Positions 42,433 to 51,862 of a stretch of DNA of 64,000 nt are shown piece by piece. Location: contig NZ_LZHW01000113.1 of the NCBI RefSeq assembly GCF_001667265.1, positions 26,978-90,977 of the forward strand, given 5' to 3'. Position 1 is the first letter of the stretch. Each line of letters starts with the position of its first letter. Source of the stretch: Mycobacterium sp. ACS4331. Lineage in GTDB: Bacteria > Actinomycetota > Actinomycetes > Mycobacteriales > Mycobacteriaceae. Position numbers and translations under genes: made by a program. The notes beneath the pieces are model-generated. The model did no database searches and had not been told where the DNA came from. It worked only from the letters and a program-made list of their open reading frames with translations.

Positions 42433-43202
42433 TGCGCTGCTCCCGTCGCCGTCAACTGTTCGAAGTACTGTCCGATCGCCGTCCCGATGAACGCCGAGGC
42501 GTTGATCCCCCAGCCCCCGTCCACGTACAGCGTCTGGCCGGTGATGTAGCCGGCCTGCGCTGAGGCCAGGAACGCCACGGCCTGCGCCACGTCGTCGGGC
42601 ACGCCCAACCGACCCAGGGGCATCGAGTCGCCGACCGCGGCCTGCAGCCCCGGGTCCGCGAACTCACCTTCGGTGCCGTCGGTGAGCACCAGGCCCGGGC
42701 CCACCGCGTTGACGCGAATCCTCCTGGGCGCGAACTCGGCGGCCATCTGCTTGGTCAGGGCGCTGATCGCGGCCTTGGAGGCCGGATAGATCCCGCGCCC
42801 CACGCCGCCGAGATCACCGAGCACCGATCCGAGGTTGACGATGGCACCCCCGGCGGCGAACTTCGGCAGCAGCGCCTTGGTCACCAGCCACGTGCCGAGC
42901 ACGTTGACCCGCAGCACCGCGTTGATGTCGGCCTCGGTGCTCTCATCCAGCGTCTGCGAGCGCCAGATGCCGGCGTTGTTCACCAGGACGTCGACCGTGT
43001 CGAGCTCGGCGGCCAGGGCATCGACGTCAGCGGCGTCGGAGACGTCGCAGGCCACGGCCCGCCCGCCCACCGCCTCGGCGACCTCCTGGGCCGCCGCGAG
43101 GTCGACGTCCACCACGACCAGTCGCGCTCCGTCGGCGGCCAGACGGGCGGCGACGGCACGCCCGATACCCTTTCCGGCCCCGGTCACCACCGCTGTCTGC
43201 AC
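42429..43202 (-). CDS. Short-chain dehydrogenase/reductase
   Basis: 257 residues from a GTG. Classical SDR: TGAGKGIGRAVAARL cofactor loop, DVSD acidic stop, NNAGIWRS, and the active-site YPASKAA with upstream Ser in NLGSVLGD. The C-terminal GQTLYVDGGWGINAS is typical. An Asp or Val after strand 2 (VVVDVDLAAAQEV) suggests NAD(H). It is divergent from the P450 gene and coupled to the Rieske gene, so it may oxidise hydroxylated intermediates of the same pathway. Confidence 0.93.
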   Translation of the reverse strand: MQTAVVTGAGKGIGRAVAARLAADGARLVVVDVDLAAAQEVAEAVGGRAVACDVSDAADVDALAAELDTVDVLVNNAGIWRSQTLDESTEADINAVLRVNVLGTWLVTKALLPKFAAGGAIVNLGSVLGDLGGVGRGIYPASKAAISALTKQMAAEFAPRRIRVNAVGPGLVLTDGTEGEFADPGLQAAVGDSMPLGRLGVPDDVAQAVAFLASAQAGYITGQTLYVDGGWGINASAFIGTAIGQYFEQLTATGAAQ

Positions 43203-43241
43203 GCCACCCCTCGCTTCCCCGGTTGTCGAGATCGATCACCC

Positions 43242-43281
43242 TTGTTTATGACCTAGCTCACTATTATATTGGTCCACCAAT
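43242..43281 (+). promoter_or_regulatory. Promoter and palindromic operator between SDR and P450/mce operon
   Basis: TTGTTT (43242-43247) and TATATT (43265-43270) are 17 bases apart, a plausible promoter for the P450-yrbE-mce operon. The palindrome ATTGGT-CC-ACCAAT (43268-43281) overlaps the -10. It sits in the 127-base region between the divergent SDR and P450 genes and could control both. The palindrome fits a TetR- or FadR/GntR-type dimer, which sequence alone cannot decide. Confidence 0.6.
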
Positions 43282-43329
43282 TAGTCAAGCACCCGAGCGC
43301 AGTCCCCCTTCGACACTCTGGAGACGGTT

Positions 43330-44613
43330 TTGACCGACATCGCGAACCCCGCCAACGCCTGCCCGGTCAGCTCGTTCAACCCGCTCGATCCGGAGACCAT
43401 GCAGTGCCCCCACCCCTGGTACCAGTCGTTGCGCCGAGACGCGCCGGTGCACCTCGTCCCCGGCCTGGGCATGTGGTTCGTCAGCTCGAAGGACCTGGTC
43501 AATGAGGCGCTGCTGAACCACGAGGTGTTCTCGTCCGCATTCGGCCTGCCGCAGATGCCGCCGCCGGACTCGGTGGCCGAGGAGGTCGCCGCGATCGCCG
43601 CCGAGGGCTGGGAGCATCTGCCGACGCTGCTGACGGCCGACCCGCCCGAGCACCACTACTACCGGCGGATGGTGGCCCGCGCGTTCACGCCGCGGTTCGT
43701 CGCGCAACGTGAACCCGAGATCCGCCAGATCGTGGCCGACCTGCTGGCCGAGGTCCCCGAGGGACAACCCGTCGAGTTCGTGGAGTCGTTCGCGGCACCG
43801 CTGCCGCTGCGCATCATCGCGGCCGCACTCGGCGTCTCCGACGACCGCATCGACGACTTCCGGCGGTGGTCGGATCAGTTCGCGCTGACCATCGGCGCCG
43901 AGATCGACGCCGACGGCGCCCTGGAACAGGCCCGCAGCCTGCTGGAGTATCAGCGCTATTTCGTCGAGCAACTCGAGGACCGGCGCACCAACCCACGCGA
44001 CGACCTCATCACGGGTCTGGTGCAGGCGTCCAACGCAGGCGACGACGAACCGCTGAGCAACGGTGCGGCGCTGAGCATCATCCAGCAGATCCTGATCGCC
44101 GGCAACGAGACGTCACGCAAGCTGATGACCGGCACGCTGCACCAGCTCGCACTCAACCCGAAGTGGTGGAACTGGTTCAAGGAGGACCCCGCGCAGCGCT
44201 CCGCCGACCTGGTCGAGGAGGCACTGCGCTTCCTGACCCCGGTGCAGTCGATGTTCCGTATCACCAAGGCCGAGGCGAGGCTCGGCGACTACACGATCCC
44301 GGCGGGCTCGATGGTGGTGCTCGCCTTCGGCTCGGCCAACCGCGACGAAGCGCACTTCGAGGACGGCGAGGAGTTCAATCCCACACGGCAGAATGCCAAG
44401 TCGCACTTGGCCTTCGGCTCCGGCATCCACACCTGCCTGGGTGCGTCGCTGGCACGGCTGCAGGCCAGGATCGCGCTCGAGGAGCTCGCCAACCGCTACG
44501 CAGGAGTCACCCTGGCCGACGACAACGACTTCGAGTACGAGCCGAGCTTCATGCTGCGCGGACTCAAACGACTGTCGCTGGTGTTCGGCACCACGGGAGG
44601 CCCGCGGCCTTGA
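43330..44613 (+). CDS. Cytochrome P450
   Basis: 427 residues from a TTG. The heme loop is HLAFGSGIHTCLGASLARLQ, the K-helix ExxR is in LVEEALRFL, and the I-helix is LIAGNETSRKL. The N-terminus lacks a membrane anchor, as in soluble bacterial P450s. Substrate is unknown; neighbours suggest a hydrophobic isoprenoid- or steroid-like molecule. Its TGA stop overlaps the TTG of yrbEA (TTGA), so this P450 is part of the importer operon. Confidence 0.94.
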   Translation: MTDIANPANACPVSSFNPLDPETMQCPHPWYQSLRRDAPVHLVPGLGMWFVSSKDLVNEALLNHEVFSSAFGLPQMPPPDSVAEEVAAIAAEGWEHLPTLLTADPPEHHYYRRMVARAFTPRFVAQREPEIRQIVADLLAEVPEGQPVEFVESFAAPLPLRIIAAALGVSDDRIDDFRRWSDQFALTIGAEIDADGALEQARSLLEYQRYFVEQLEDRRTNPRDDLITGLVQASNAGDDEPLSNGAALSIIQQILIAGNETSRKLMTGTLHQLALNPKWWNWFKEDPAQRSADLVEEALRFLTPVQSMFRITKAEARLGDYTIPAGSMVVLAFGSANRDEAHFEDGEEFNPTRQNAKSHLAFGSGIHTCLGASLARLQARIALEELANRYAGVTLADDNDFEYEPSFMLRGLKRLSLVFGTTGGPRP

Positions 44614-45449
44614 CCGCGCCCAACCCGGCGAGCACCCAGATAGCCCAGTGGTCCAGGGGCTATCTGGACCGCCACCCGTTCCTCGCGCTGCGCACCGTCG
44701 GCGGCCAATGCGTGCTGGCGGTGCGCACGTTCCAGCACCTGACCGTCGACGTGCTCCGCGGCCGCTTCCCGTTCACCGAATTCGTCGAGCAGGCCGTGTT
44801 CATGGCCCGCACCGCGGTGGTTCCCACCCTGTTCGTCGCGGTGCCGATCAGTGTGACCCTGGCCATCCAGTTCAGCCTGCTGGCCGGACAGCTCGGCGCC
44901 ACCTCGCTGGCCGGGGCCGCCAACGGCCTCGCGGTGATCCGGCAGGGCGCCCCGCTGGTCGCGGCGATCCTGATGGCCGCCGCGGTCGGCTCCGCCACGA
45001 GTGCGGATCTGGGCTCGCGCGCCATCCGCGAGGAGACCGACGCCATGGAGGTGATGGGAGTCTCGGTGATCCGCCGGCTCGTGGTCCCGCGCCTGGCGGC
45101 CAGCGTGCTGGTCGCGGTGTGCCTCACGGGTTTCACGTGCTTCATCGGGTTCCTGGCCGGCTACGCCTTCACGGTGATGCTGCAGGGCGGGACACCGGGC
45201 AGTTACACCGCGACGTTCTCCTCATTCGCGACCGTCGACGACCTCGTCGTCACCCTGGTCAAGGCCGTGGTGTTCGGGGTGATCGTCGCGATCATCTCCT
45301 GTTACAAGGGCCTGTCCACCCATGGCGGGCCGGCCGGTGTCGCCAACTCCGTCAATGCCGCTGTGGTGCAGTCGATCCTGCTGTTGCTGCTCGCCAATGT
45401 CCTGATCAGTCAGATGTATCTGGTGCTGTTCCCCAAGGCGGGGTTCTGA
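44610..45449 (+). CDS. yrbEA: YrbE-family permease subunit A of Mce transporter
   Basis: 279 residues from a TTG inside the end of the P450 gene. MlaE/YrbE family with about five to six membrane segments: VVPTLFVAVPISVTLAIQ, an acidic loop region GSATSADLGSRAIREETDA (family signature) and the final LLLLLANVLISQMYLVLF. YrbE pairs with the neighbouring YrbEB as the permease of an Mce lipid importer, energised by MceG, whose gene is elsewhere in mycobacteria. Confidence 0.93.
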   Translation: MTAPNPASTQIAQWSRGYLDRHPFLALRTVGGQCVLAVRTFQHLTVDVLRGRFPFTEFVEQAVFMARTAVVPTLFVAVPISVTLAIQFSLLAGQLGATSLAGAANGLAVIRQGAPLVAAILMAAAVGSATSADLGSRAIREETDAMEVMGVSVIRRLVVPRLAASVLVAVCLTGFTCFIGFLAGYAFTVMLQGGTPGSYTATFSSFATVDDLVVTLVKAVVFGVIVAIISCYKGLSTHGGPAGVANSVNAAVVQSILLLLLANVLISQMYLVLFPKAGF

Positions 45450-45450
45450 C

Positions 45451-46308
45451 ATGTCCGCCACCACCCACCTCCCGCTGGGCATCCGGCCCGTCGTCGCAGG
45501 CGGACAGTCGGTCCGCGTGCAGATGGACCGGATCGGCCACATGGTCGCGTTCTTCTTCCGCACGCTGGCCGGGATTCCCATCGTCCTCAAGCGCTATCCC
45601 CGCGAATTCCTGCGCCTGTCCTCGGACGTCACCTGGGGCAACGGGTCGATCGTGGTGGGCGGCGGCACCGCCGGCGTGGTGCTGGTCGTCGGTGCGGCGG
45701 CCGGTGCCGTGGTGGCGATCGAGGGTTACAACGCCCTGAACCTGTTGGGGCTGGGACCGGCCACCGGCCTGATCACCGCCCTGGCGACCGTGCGTGAGCT
45801 CGCACCGATGATGGCCGCCCTGGCCTTCGCGATCCAGGCCGGCTGCCGGTTCACCGCCCAGCTGGGCGCCATGCGCATCTCCGAGGAGATCGATGCACTG
45901 GAATCGGTTGCCATCAGGCCGATTCCGTATCTGGTGACCACCCGCGTACTGGCCTCGGCGCTGGCGGTGATCCCGCTGTTCGTGGTGTGCCTGGCGCTGA
46001 ACTTCCTGGTGTGCGAGTTCGTGGTGTCACTGGCCAGCGGCCAGGCCTCCGGCACCTACCTGCACTACTTCACGCTCATGCTGTCGGGCCGGGACATGCT
46101 CTTCGCCGTCATCAAGGTCGGGGTGTTCGTCGCGATCATGTCGACGGTGCAGTGCTACTACGGTTTCTACGCCACCGGCGGACCGCGCGGCGTGGGGATC
46201 GCCGCCGGACGCGCCATGCGCGCCAGCATCACGCTGATGGTGATCGTCAACATGTTCATGACGATGGCGTTCTGGGGCATCGACTCGGGCGGAAGGCTGG
46301 GCGGCTGA
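45451..46308 (+). CDS. yrbEB: YrbE-family permease subunit B of Mce transporter
   Basis: 285 residues. The family motif is GCRFTAQLGAMRISEEIDALES, preceded by LATVRELAPMMAALAFAIQA and followed by membrane segments (VIPLFVVCLALNFLVCEFVV, ASITLMVIVNMFMTMAF). One base separates it from yrbEA and its stop overlaps mceA. It completes the heterodimeric permease. Confidence 0.93.
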   Translation: MSATTHLPLGIRPVVAGGQSVRVQMDRIGHMVAFFFRTLAGIPIVLKRYPREFLRLSSDVTWGNGSIVVGGGTAGVVLVVGAAAGAVVAIEGYNALNLLGLGPATGLITALATVRELAPMMAALAFAIQAGCRFTAQLGAMRISEEIDALESVAIRPIPYLVTTRVLASALAVIPLFVVCLALNFLVCEFVVSLASGQASGTYLHYFTLMLSGRDMLFAVIKVGVFVAIMSTVQCYYGFYATGGPRGVGIAAGRAMRASITLMVIVNMFMTMAFWGIDSGGRLGG

Positions 46309-47570
46309 TGCCCAACCGCTTCGAAATCGACGGCCGGGGACCGTCCAACGGCGCCCTGCTGCTGACCTGTCTGGCGTTCGGGGTGGTGTGCGCGCTGCTG
46401 CTGACGCTGATGCTCGCGAAATCCACTGGGGCACTGGACCGCGGTGTCCGCGTGGTGGCCAGCCTGCCCACCGTCGGCGACGGCCTGCCGCCGAAGTCCG
46501 ACGTCAAGTTCCGCGGCGTGCTGGTCGGCATGGTCCGCAATGTCACACCCAGCCTCGACGGCGGCCCCAACATGGTCTCGATCGACCTCGATCCCGACCA
46601 CGCCCGGGGTATCCCCGCGACGGTCACAGCGCGCATCGTCCCCGGAAACGCCTTCGCGGTCTCGACCGTGCAACTCGTCGAGCACGGTCCCGGACCGCAG
46701 ATCTCCGACGGGGCGGTGATCGAGCAGGACGACAGCCTGCCGACGCAGTTGTTCCAGACCACGCTGGTCAAGCTGCGCGAGCTGGCTGCGGCCGTCGGCC
46801 GACCCGACGGCGACCGCACTCTCGGCCTGCTGCAGACGATTTCGGAGGCGACCTCGGGCAAAGGTGTGCAGCTGACCGCGGCCGCCCAGGGCCTGAACCG
46901 GATCGTCACCGAGATGAACGCACTGGAGGCCGAGGAGACCGGCCCACCCACATTGGAGACCTGGAACTCGGCCATCGCGGCGCTGCAGACCACCGCACCG
47001 GAGCTGGTCGACTCGCTGCACGCCGCCGTGGTGCCCATGCGCACGGTCGCAGAGCAGCACAGCGCACTGGCCAATCTGCTCTCCGGCGCCAACCACACGA
47101 TGGGCACGCTGCGCACCGCGATGGACAACAACGCCGATCGGCTGGTCGGCATCACCACCAACCTCACCCCCGTCGTCGGCGTACTGGCCGACCGGTCGGC
47201 GAAGTTCCCGGCCGTGGCCGTCGGCGTCAACAACGTCATCAACGGCTTCTTCGACGAACTGTGGACCCGCACAGGCAAAAAGGTGACGTTCACCTTCAAG
47301 CTCGTCGTCGCGCTGGCGCCGCTGCGGCTCTACACGCGGTCCGACTGCCCCGTGTACGGGGAGCTGCGCGGTCCCAGCTGCGACACCGCGCCCGCGACCA
47401 CGCCCATCATCGACACCCGCGGCCTGCCCGACCCCCGCGCCTACGTCCCGCCCCCGGGTACGACGGTGCCCGAGCCGGGGTCGGTCGCCGACGAACTGCT
47501 GATCGGCGCCGTCGACACCCCACCCCCGCCGGAGGTGTTCGCCCCCGCCGAAGCCCCGGGGCCGCCGTGA
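46308..47570 (+). CDS. mceA: Mce protein A (mammalian cell entry family)
   Basis: 420 residues from the ATG at 46308 (TGATG overlap with yrbEB). An N-terminal anchor helix (GALLLTCLAFGVVCALLLTL), an MCE domain with GDGLPPKSDVKFRGVLVGMV, a helical region with long amphipathic stretches (residues 140-330), and a Pro-rich tail (DTPPPPEVFAPAEAPGPP). Six such subunits form the channel that guides lipids across the periplasm. The CxVYG...SCDT cysteines near 345-360 are conserved among MceA proteins. Confidence 0.92.
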   Translation: MPNRFEIDGRGPSNGALLLTCLAFGVVCALLLTLMLAKSTGALDRGVRVVASLPTVGDGLPPKSDVKFRGVLVGMVRNVTPSLDGGPNMVSIDLDPDHARGIPATVTARIVPGNAFAVSTVQLVEHGPGPQISDGAVIEQDDSLPTQLFQTTLVKLRELAAAVGRPDGDRTLGLLQTISEATSGKGVQLTAAAQGLNRIVTEMNALEAEETGPPTLETWNSAIAALQTTAPELVDSLHAAVVPMRTVAEQHSALANLLSGANHTMGTLRTAMDNNADRLVGITTNLTPVVGVLADRSAKFPAVAVGVNNVINGFFDELWTRTGKKVTFTFKLVVALAPLRLYTRSDCPVYGELRGPSCDTAPATTPIIDTRGLPDPRAYVPPPGTTVPEPGSVADELLIGAVDTPPPPEVFAPAEAPGPP

Positions 47571-48607
47571 CCAGCGCGCATCGAAACCTGGTGTGGCTCA
47601 CGGTCTTCGTCGTGGGCTGCCTGGCCCTGACCTGGACGATCTTCGTGACGCTCCGGCGCGACGTGACCGGATCCACGCACACCTACTCGGCGGTGTTCAC
47701 CGACGCCACGGGTCTGCGCGCGGGATCCGACGTCCGGATGGCGGGGGTTCGTGTCGGCCGTGTCGACGCCGTGACACTCGACAACGACCTTGCCCGCGTG
47801 GAATTCCGCGTCGAGAGCAACCAACCCGTCACGGGCAACACCAAGGCGTCGGTGATCTACCAGAACATCATCGGCCAGCGCTACATCGACCTGTCGCTGG
47901 CGGATTTCGGGCAGCCCCAGCCGCTGGCCGACGGCGCCCAGATCCCGCTCGAGCACACCGCGCCGTCCTTCGACGTGACCAACCTGCTCAACGGGTTCGA
48001 GCCGATGTTCACCCTGCTCGACCCGGACAACCGCGGGAATCTGTCGACCGCGCTGATCAATGCGCTGCAGGGCGACTCGCAGTCCCTGGTGGTGCTGATC
48101 AGCGAGACCTCCCGGCTGGCACGGTCACTGGCCGGGCCCGACGAGGTGCTCGGTCGGGTCATCGACAGCCTCAACGCCGTGACCGCCAACCTCGCGTCCC
48201 GCGGCACGCAGCTGCAGGGCACCCTGATCCATCTGCGCGCGGTGGTCGCCGACCTCAACTCCCACCGCGACGAACTGGTGTCCTCCACCGGGTCGATCTC
48301 CCATGTGGTGAGCCGACTCTCGGCCATCTCCTCGGCAGCAAGCCCCGACCTGCGGGACATGCTGCACCGCCAGCCGGGCATGTTGTCGACCATGGTGGCC
48401 AAGCGTGACGACTGGGCTACCGTCGGCGCCAACCTGCCCGCGATCCTCAAGGGCGTCGCACGCATCACCGGCGACTCGACGGCCATGAGCGCCATGCCGT
48501 GCGACTTCAACTTCACACTCTTCAACTTCCTCAAGCCCATCATCCCGACGATCGCTGACGCAGCCACCCCCGGCGGTCAGCGCAAGTACTCGGCGAAGTG
48601 CAGGTGA
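47567..48607 (+). CDS. mceB: Mce protein B
   Basis: 346 residues from a GTG overlapping the mceA stop. N-terminal membrane helix (VWLTVFVVGCLALTWTIF), MCE domain with FTDATGLRAGSDVRMAGVRVGRV, and a long helical domain. Ends with a Cys pair (MPCDFNF and SAKCR) as in MceB subunits. A partner of MceA, C, D, E and F in the heterohexamer. Confidence 0.92.
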   Translation: MTSAHRNLVWLTVFVVGCLALTWTIFVTLRRDVTGSTHTYSAVFTDATGLRAGSDVRMAGVRVGRVDAVTLDNDLARVEFRVESNQPVTGNTKASVIYQNIIGQRYIDLSLADFGQPQPLADGAQIPLEHTAPSFDVTNLLNGFEPMFTLLDPDNRGNLSTALINALQGDSQSLVVLISETSRLARSLAGPDEVLGRVIDSLNAVTANLASRGTQLQGTLIHLRAVVADLNSHRDELVSSTGSISHVVSRLSAISSAASPDLRDMLHRQPGMLSTMVAKRDDWATVGANLPAILKGVARITGDSTAMSAMPCDFNFTLFNFLKPIIPTIADAATPGGQRKYSAKCR

Positions 48608-49641
48608 CCATGACCAGACCTCGCACCCTCGAAGACCGCAGCACGCTGGTGCTGGGCACCCTCGCGGTGCTCGCGCTGGTCGTGCTCATCGGTGCCACGA
48701 CGCTGGTGAACTCGCTTCACCTGGGCAAGAAGACCTACACCGCGGAGTTCCTGCAGGCCGCCAACCTCCGGGCCGGCGATCAGGTCAGCATCGCCGGCGT
48801 CCCGGTCGGCACCGTCAACTCGACCACGCTGACCCGCGACCGTGTCCTGGTCGCCATGAAACTCGACGGCGGAGTCAGGCTCGGCGCCCAGACCAGGGCC
48901 TCGATCAAGCTGACCACAGTGCTGGGTTCGCGTTACGTCGAGCTGCGGCCCGCGGGCAGTGATCCGCTGGCCGACAACCGAATCCCGTTGGCCAACACCG
49001 CGGTACCCTATGACCTGCAGAAGCTTCTGCAGGACTCGACGCGCACGTTCGAAGACGTCGACGCGCAACGGTTCGCGGAATCGCTGCAGACGGTGGCCGG
49101 CCAACTGCACGGTGTCCCCGCGGTGCTGCCCGAGGCGCTGGCCGGCGTTCAGGACCTCTCGATGGTGATCGCCGACCGCCGGGCCCAGATCGCCGATCTG
49201 CTGAAGAACACCGCCGCCGTCGCCCAGATTCTGGGCGATCAGCAGGAGGACCTGAGCGCCCTGGTGACGCAGGGCAGGCAGCTGACCCAGGAGATCGTGG
49301 CGCGGCGCGCGAGTGTGGATCGACTGCTCGTCGCCGCGACCGAGCTCATCACCACGATCCGTGACGTCACGGTCGAGGACCGCGGCGACCTCGACCGGAT
49401 GCTGGCCGACGTCCGCGAGGTCATGGCGATGTTCGGCGATCACGATGAGCTGTTGCGCAACCTCTTCCAGATCATGCCGATCACCATGCGCAACATCGCC
49501 AACGCCACCGGCACGGGCCCATTCCTCGACTTCATGCTGCCCGGCGGCCTGATGGTCGACTCCTGGATGTGTGCGATCAGCGGGCGCGCCGAACAGTGGA
49601 AATGGCCCGAGCGCTACCAGTACTTCAAGGACTGCGAATGA
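48604..49641 (+). CDS. mceC: Mce protein C
   Basis: 345 residues from the GTG at 48604, which forms a GTGA overlap with the mceB stop. A GTG two codons upstream and an ATG at 48610 are alternatives. N-terminal helix LVLGTLAVLALVVLIGATTL, MCE motif LQAANLRAGDQVSIAGVPVGTV, helical domain, and C-terminal SWMCAISGRAEQW with two cysteines. This is shorter than many MceC proteins, which often have a Pro-rich tail. Confidence 0.92.
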   Translation: MTMTRPRTLEDRSTLVLGTLAVLALVVLIGATTLVNSLHLGKKTYTAEFLQAANLRAGDQVSIAGVPVGTVNSTTLTRDRVLVAMKLDGGVRLGAQTRASIKLTTVLGSRYVELRPAGSDPLADNRIPLANTAVPYDLQKLLQDSTRTFEDVDAQRFAESLQTVAGQLHGVPAVLPEALAGVQDLSMVIADRRAQIADLLKNTAAVAQILGDQQEDLSALVTQGRQLTQEIVARRASVDRLLVAATELITTIRDVTVEDRGDLDRMLADVREVMAMFGDHDELLRNLFQIMPITMRNIANATGTGPFLDFMLPGGLMVDSWMCAISGRAEQWKWPERYQYFKDCE

Positions 49642-50741
49642 TCAGGCGCACAGTGGTCATGGCCGTCGCACTCGCTGTCGTGGCGATCGTCGTCGGCGGT
49701 GCGTACCTGATCTGGCCCAGTGAGAAGTCGCCGCTGAGGATCACCGCGCACTTCGACAACGCGGTCGGCCTCTACGAGGGCAACACCGTGGCCGTGCTGG
49801 GCATGCCCGTCGGCAGGGTGCTGTCGATCGCGCCCGGCGGCGACCACGTGAACGTCGAGTTGGAGATCGACCCGGGGATCGACATTCCCGCCGACGTCCA
49901 GGCCGTCACGGTCGGCACCTCGATCCTCACCGACCGGCACGTGGAGCTGACCCCGCCGTATGACGGCGGTCCCAAACTCGAGCCGGGCGACGTCTTGGGC
50001 ATCGAATCCACCCGCACACCCATCGAATTCGACCGCGTGCTCAAGATGGTCGACAAGCTCGGCACGGCGATGGGCGGGGACGGTCAGGGCGGTGGCCCGC
50101 TGGCCGACATCACCTCGGTCACCTCCGACATCACCAGCACCAGCGGCCAACAGATCAAGGCCGCGCTCGCGAGCCTGTCGGACGCGCTGCGCACCGGCGC
50201 CGACGGCGGGGCGGCCACCAGGGCCAACATCGACACCGTCGTCACCGAACTGAGCCGACTCACCGATGCCGCCGCACGCAACGAGGGCCAGGTGCGGGAA
50301 TTCGGCACCTACGTGCGGCAGGTCAGCGACATCCTGGCCGACCACAATGTGGGCGGCGGTGACACGGGCCGCAAGCTCAACGAACTGCTCGGCGAGATCA
50401 ACGGCCTCCTCGACACCAATTCAGACCACCTCAAGGCCACCGTGGGCAGCACCGCCCGGATGAGCAGGGCGCTGGTGGACTACCGGCGTGAGCTGGCCGA
50501 GGTGTTCGACGTGGCCCCGCTGGCGCTGGACAACGTCTCCAACGCGATCGACACCGACAACGGAATGCTGCGCGTCGGTGCGCATTTCGACTCGGTGTTC
50601 TTCGACAGCTCGATGACCAAGGAGGTCTGCAACATCCTGGGGCTGCGCCAACTCGGCTGTCGCACAGGCACGATCACCGACCTGGGGCCGGACTTCGGGC
50701 TGACCTCGGTGCTCGAGGGGATGACGAGGTTGGCCGAATGA
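49638..50741 (+). CDS. mceD: Mce protein D
   Basis: 367 residues from the ATG at 49638 (ATGA overlap). N-terminal helix VVMAVALAVVAIVVGGAYLI, MCE motif HFDNAVGLYEGNTVAVLGMPVGRV, helical domain with TSDITSTSGQQIKAALASL, and a C-terminal VCNILGLRQLGCRTG Cys pair. Also shorter than MceD of the mce1 operon, which has an extended tail. It belongs to the same hexamer. Confidence 0.92.
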   Translation: MIRRTVVMAVALAVVAIVVGGAYLIWPSEKSPLRITAHFDNAVGLYEGNTVAVLGMPVGRVLSIAPGGDHVNVELEIDPGIDIPADVQAVTVGTSILTDRHVELTPPYDGGPKLEPGDVLGIESTRTPIEFDRVLKMVDKLGTAMGGDGQGGGPLADITSVTSDITSTSGQQIKAALASLSDALRTGADGGAATRANIDTVVTELSRLTDAAARNEGQVREFGTYVRQVSDILADHNVGGGDTGRKLNELLGEINGLLDTNSDHLKATVGSTARMSRALVDYRRELAEVFDVAPLALDNVSNAIDTDNGMLRVGAHFDSVFFDSSMTKEVCNILGLRQLGCRTGTITDLGPDFGLTSVLEGMTRLAE

Positions 50742-51862
50742 CAGCGCGTATCCGCGTCGTATGCGCGACCGTGTGCGTATCCGCCGTCGTCGTGGGCTGC
50801 GCGGGCGGGGTCGAGGAGCTGCCGCTGCCCGCTCCCGGGTTGTCCGGCCCCACCTACGACCTCTCCGCGGAGTTCGCCAACGCACTGAACCTGCCCCATC
50901 GCGCCAAGGTCCGGGTCGGTGGCGCCGACGTCGGTGAAGTCGTCGCCATGCGCGCGCAGAACTACGTCGCGATCGTGGACATGCGCATCGTCGACGGTGT
51001 GCGACTGCCCAAGGGCACCACGGCCGAACTGCGTTCGGCCACACCGTTGGGCGACGTGTTCGTCGCGCTGCGCCCACCCGAGCAGGTCGGTGCCCAACCC
51101 GCCCTGCTGGCCGACGGTGACACCATCTCGCTGGCGGCCACGCAGGCCGCGGCGACCGTGGAGCAGGTGCTGGCCACGACGTCACTGCTGGTCAACGGCG
51201 GCGTGATCCGCAACCTCACGCGGGTGCTCAACGGCGTCGGGACGTCGGTCGGCAAAGACGGTGAAGGGCTCACGACACTGATCCGGGAGTCGCGCGCGCT
51301 GGTGTCGACGATGTCGGCCCGCACCGAGGAGATCCGGACGGTCCTGACCCAGACCTCGGACCTGGCACAGCAGCTCAACGAGCGGCGCGATCAGATCAAC
51401 GAGCTGCTCGACTCGTCGGCCCCCGCCCTGATGACCATCGCGGCCAACACCGCGGCCATCGTTGAACTGATCGACCAGATCGGCGCCGTCACCACCCATC
51501 TCCAGAGGTTCCCGGCCGTCGCGGGCACCGACACCCGCAGCCTGATGCGCGACCTGAACACGCTGTCGAGGTCGTTCAACGACGTGTCCACGGATCCGCG
51601 GGTGTCGATGGCGAACTTCATGCGGGCGATTCCGGCGGTGCTCAAGATCTTCGGCAGCAACGCCGCCGCGGCCGACGTCGACCTGCAGCAGGTCGCGCTC
51701 GGACACATCCCGGACATGAATCACCTCGGCGATCCGGCCTTCACCGGACCCAAGTGGGCCAACTGGGAGAACATGGTCGGCTCGATCCGGTTCGTCCTGA
51801 CCCAACTCGGCGACCGGGTCTGGGGACCCGACCGCGGCCGGATCTGGGGGCCACCGCAGTGA
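50738..51862 (+). CDS. mceE: Mce protein E, lipoprotein (LprK type)
   Basis: 374 residues. The signal peptide ends with the lipobox SAVVVGCAGG (Cys21), the hallmark of MceE. MCE motif is EFANALNLPHRAKVRVGGADVGEV. The helical region contains LNERRDQINELLDSSAPALM and the C-terminus has GPKWANWENMVGSIRF and ends WGPPQ. The stop is shared with the mceF GTG start. Confidence 0.92.
   Translation: MTARIRVVCATVCVSAVVVGCAGGVEELPLPAPGLSGPTYDLSAEFANALNLPHRAKVRVGGADVGEVVAMRAQNYVAIVDMRIVDGVRLPKGTTAELRSATPLGDVFVALRPPEQVGAQPALLADGDTISLAATQAAATVEQVLATTSLLVNGGVIRNLTRVLNGVGTSVGKDGEGLTTLIRESRALVSTMSARTEEIRTVLTQTSDLAQQLNERRDQINELLDSSAPALMTIAANTAAIVELIDQIGAVTTHLQRFPAVAGTDTRSLMRDLNTLSRSFNDVSTDPRVSMANFMRAIPAVLKIFGSNAAAADVDLQQVALGHIPDMNHLGDPAFTGPKWANWENMVGSIRFVLTQLGDRVWGPDRGRIWGPPQ

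Noticed and set aside
43866..45449. 527-residue frame ahead of YrbEA
   Set aside because: It is the P450 gene read out of frame; YrbEA begins with the TTG at 44610.
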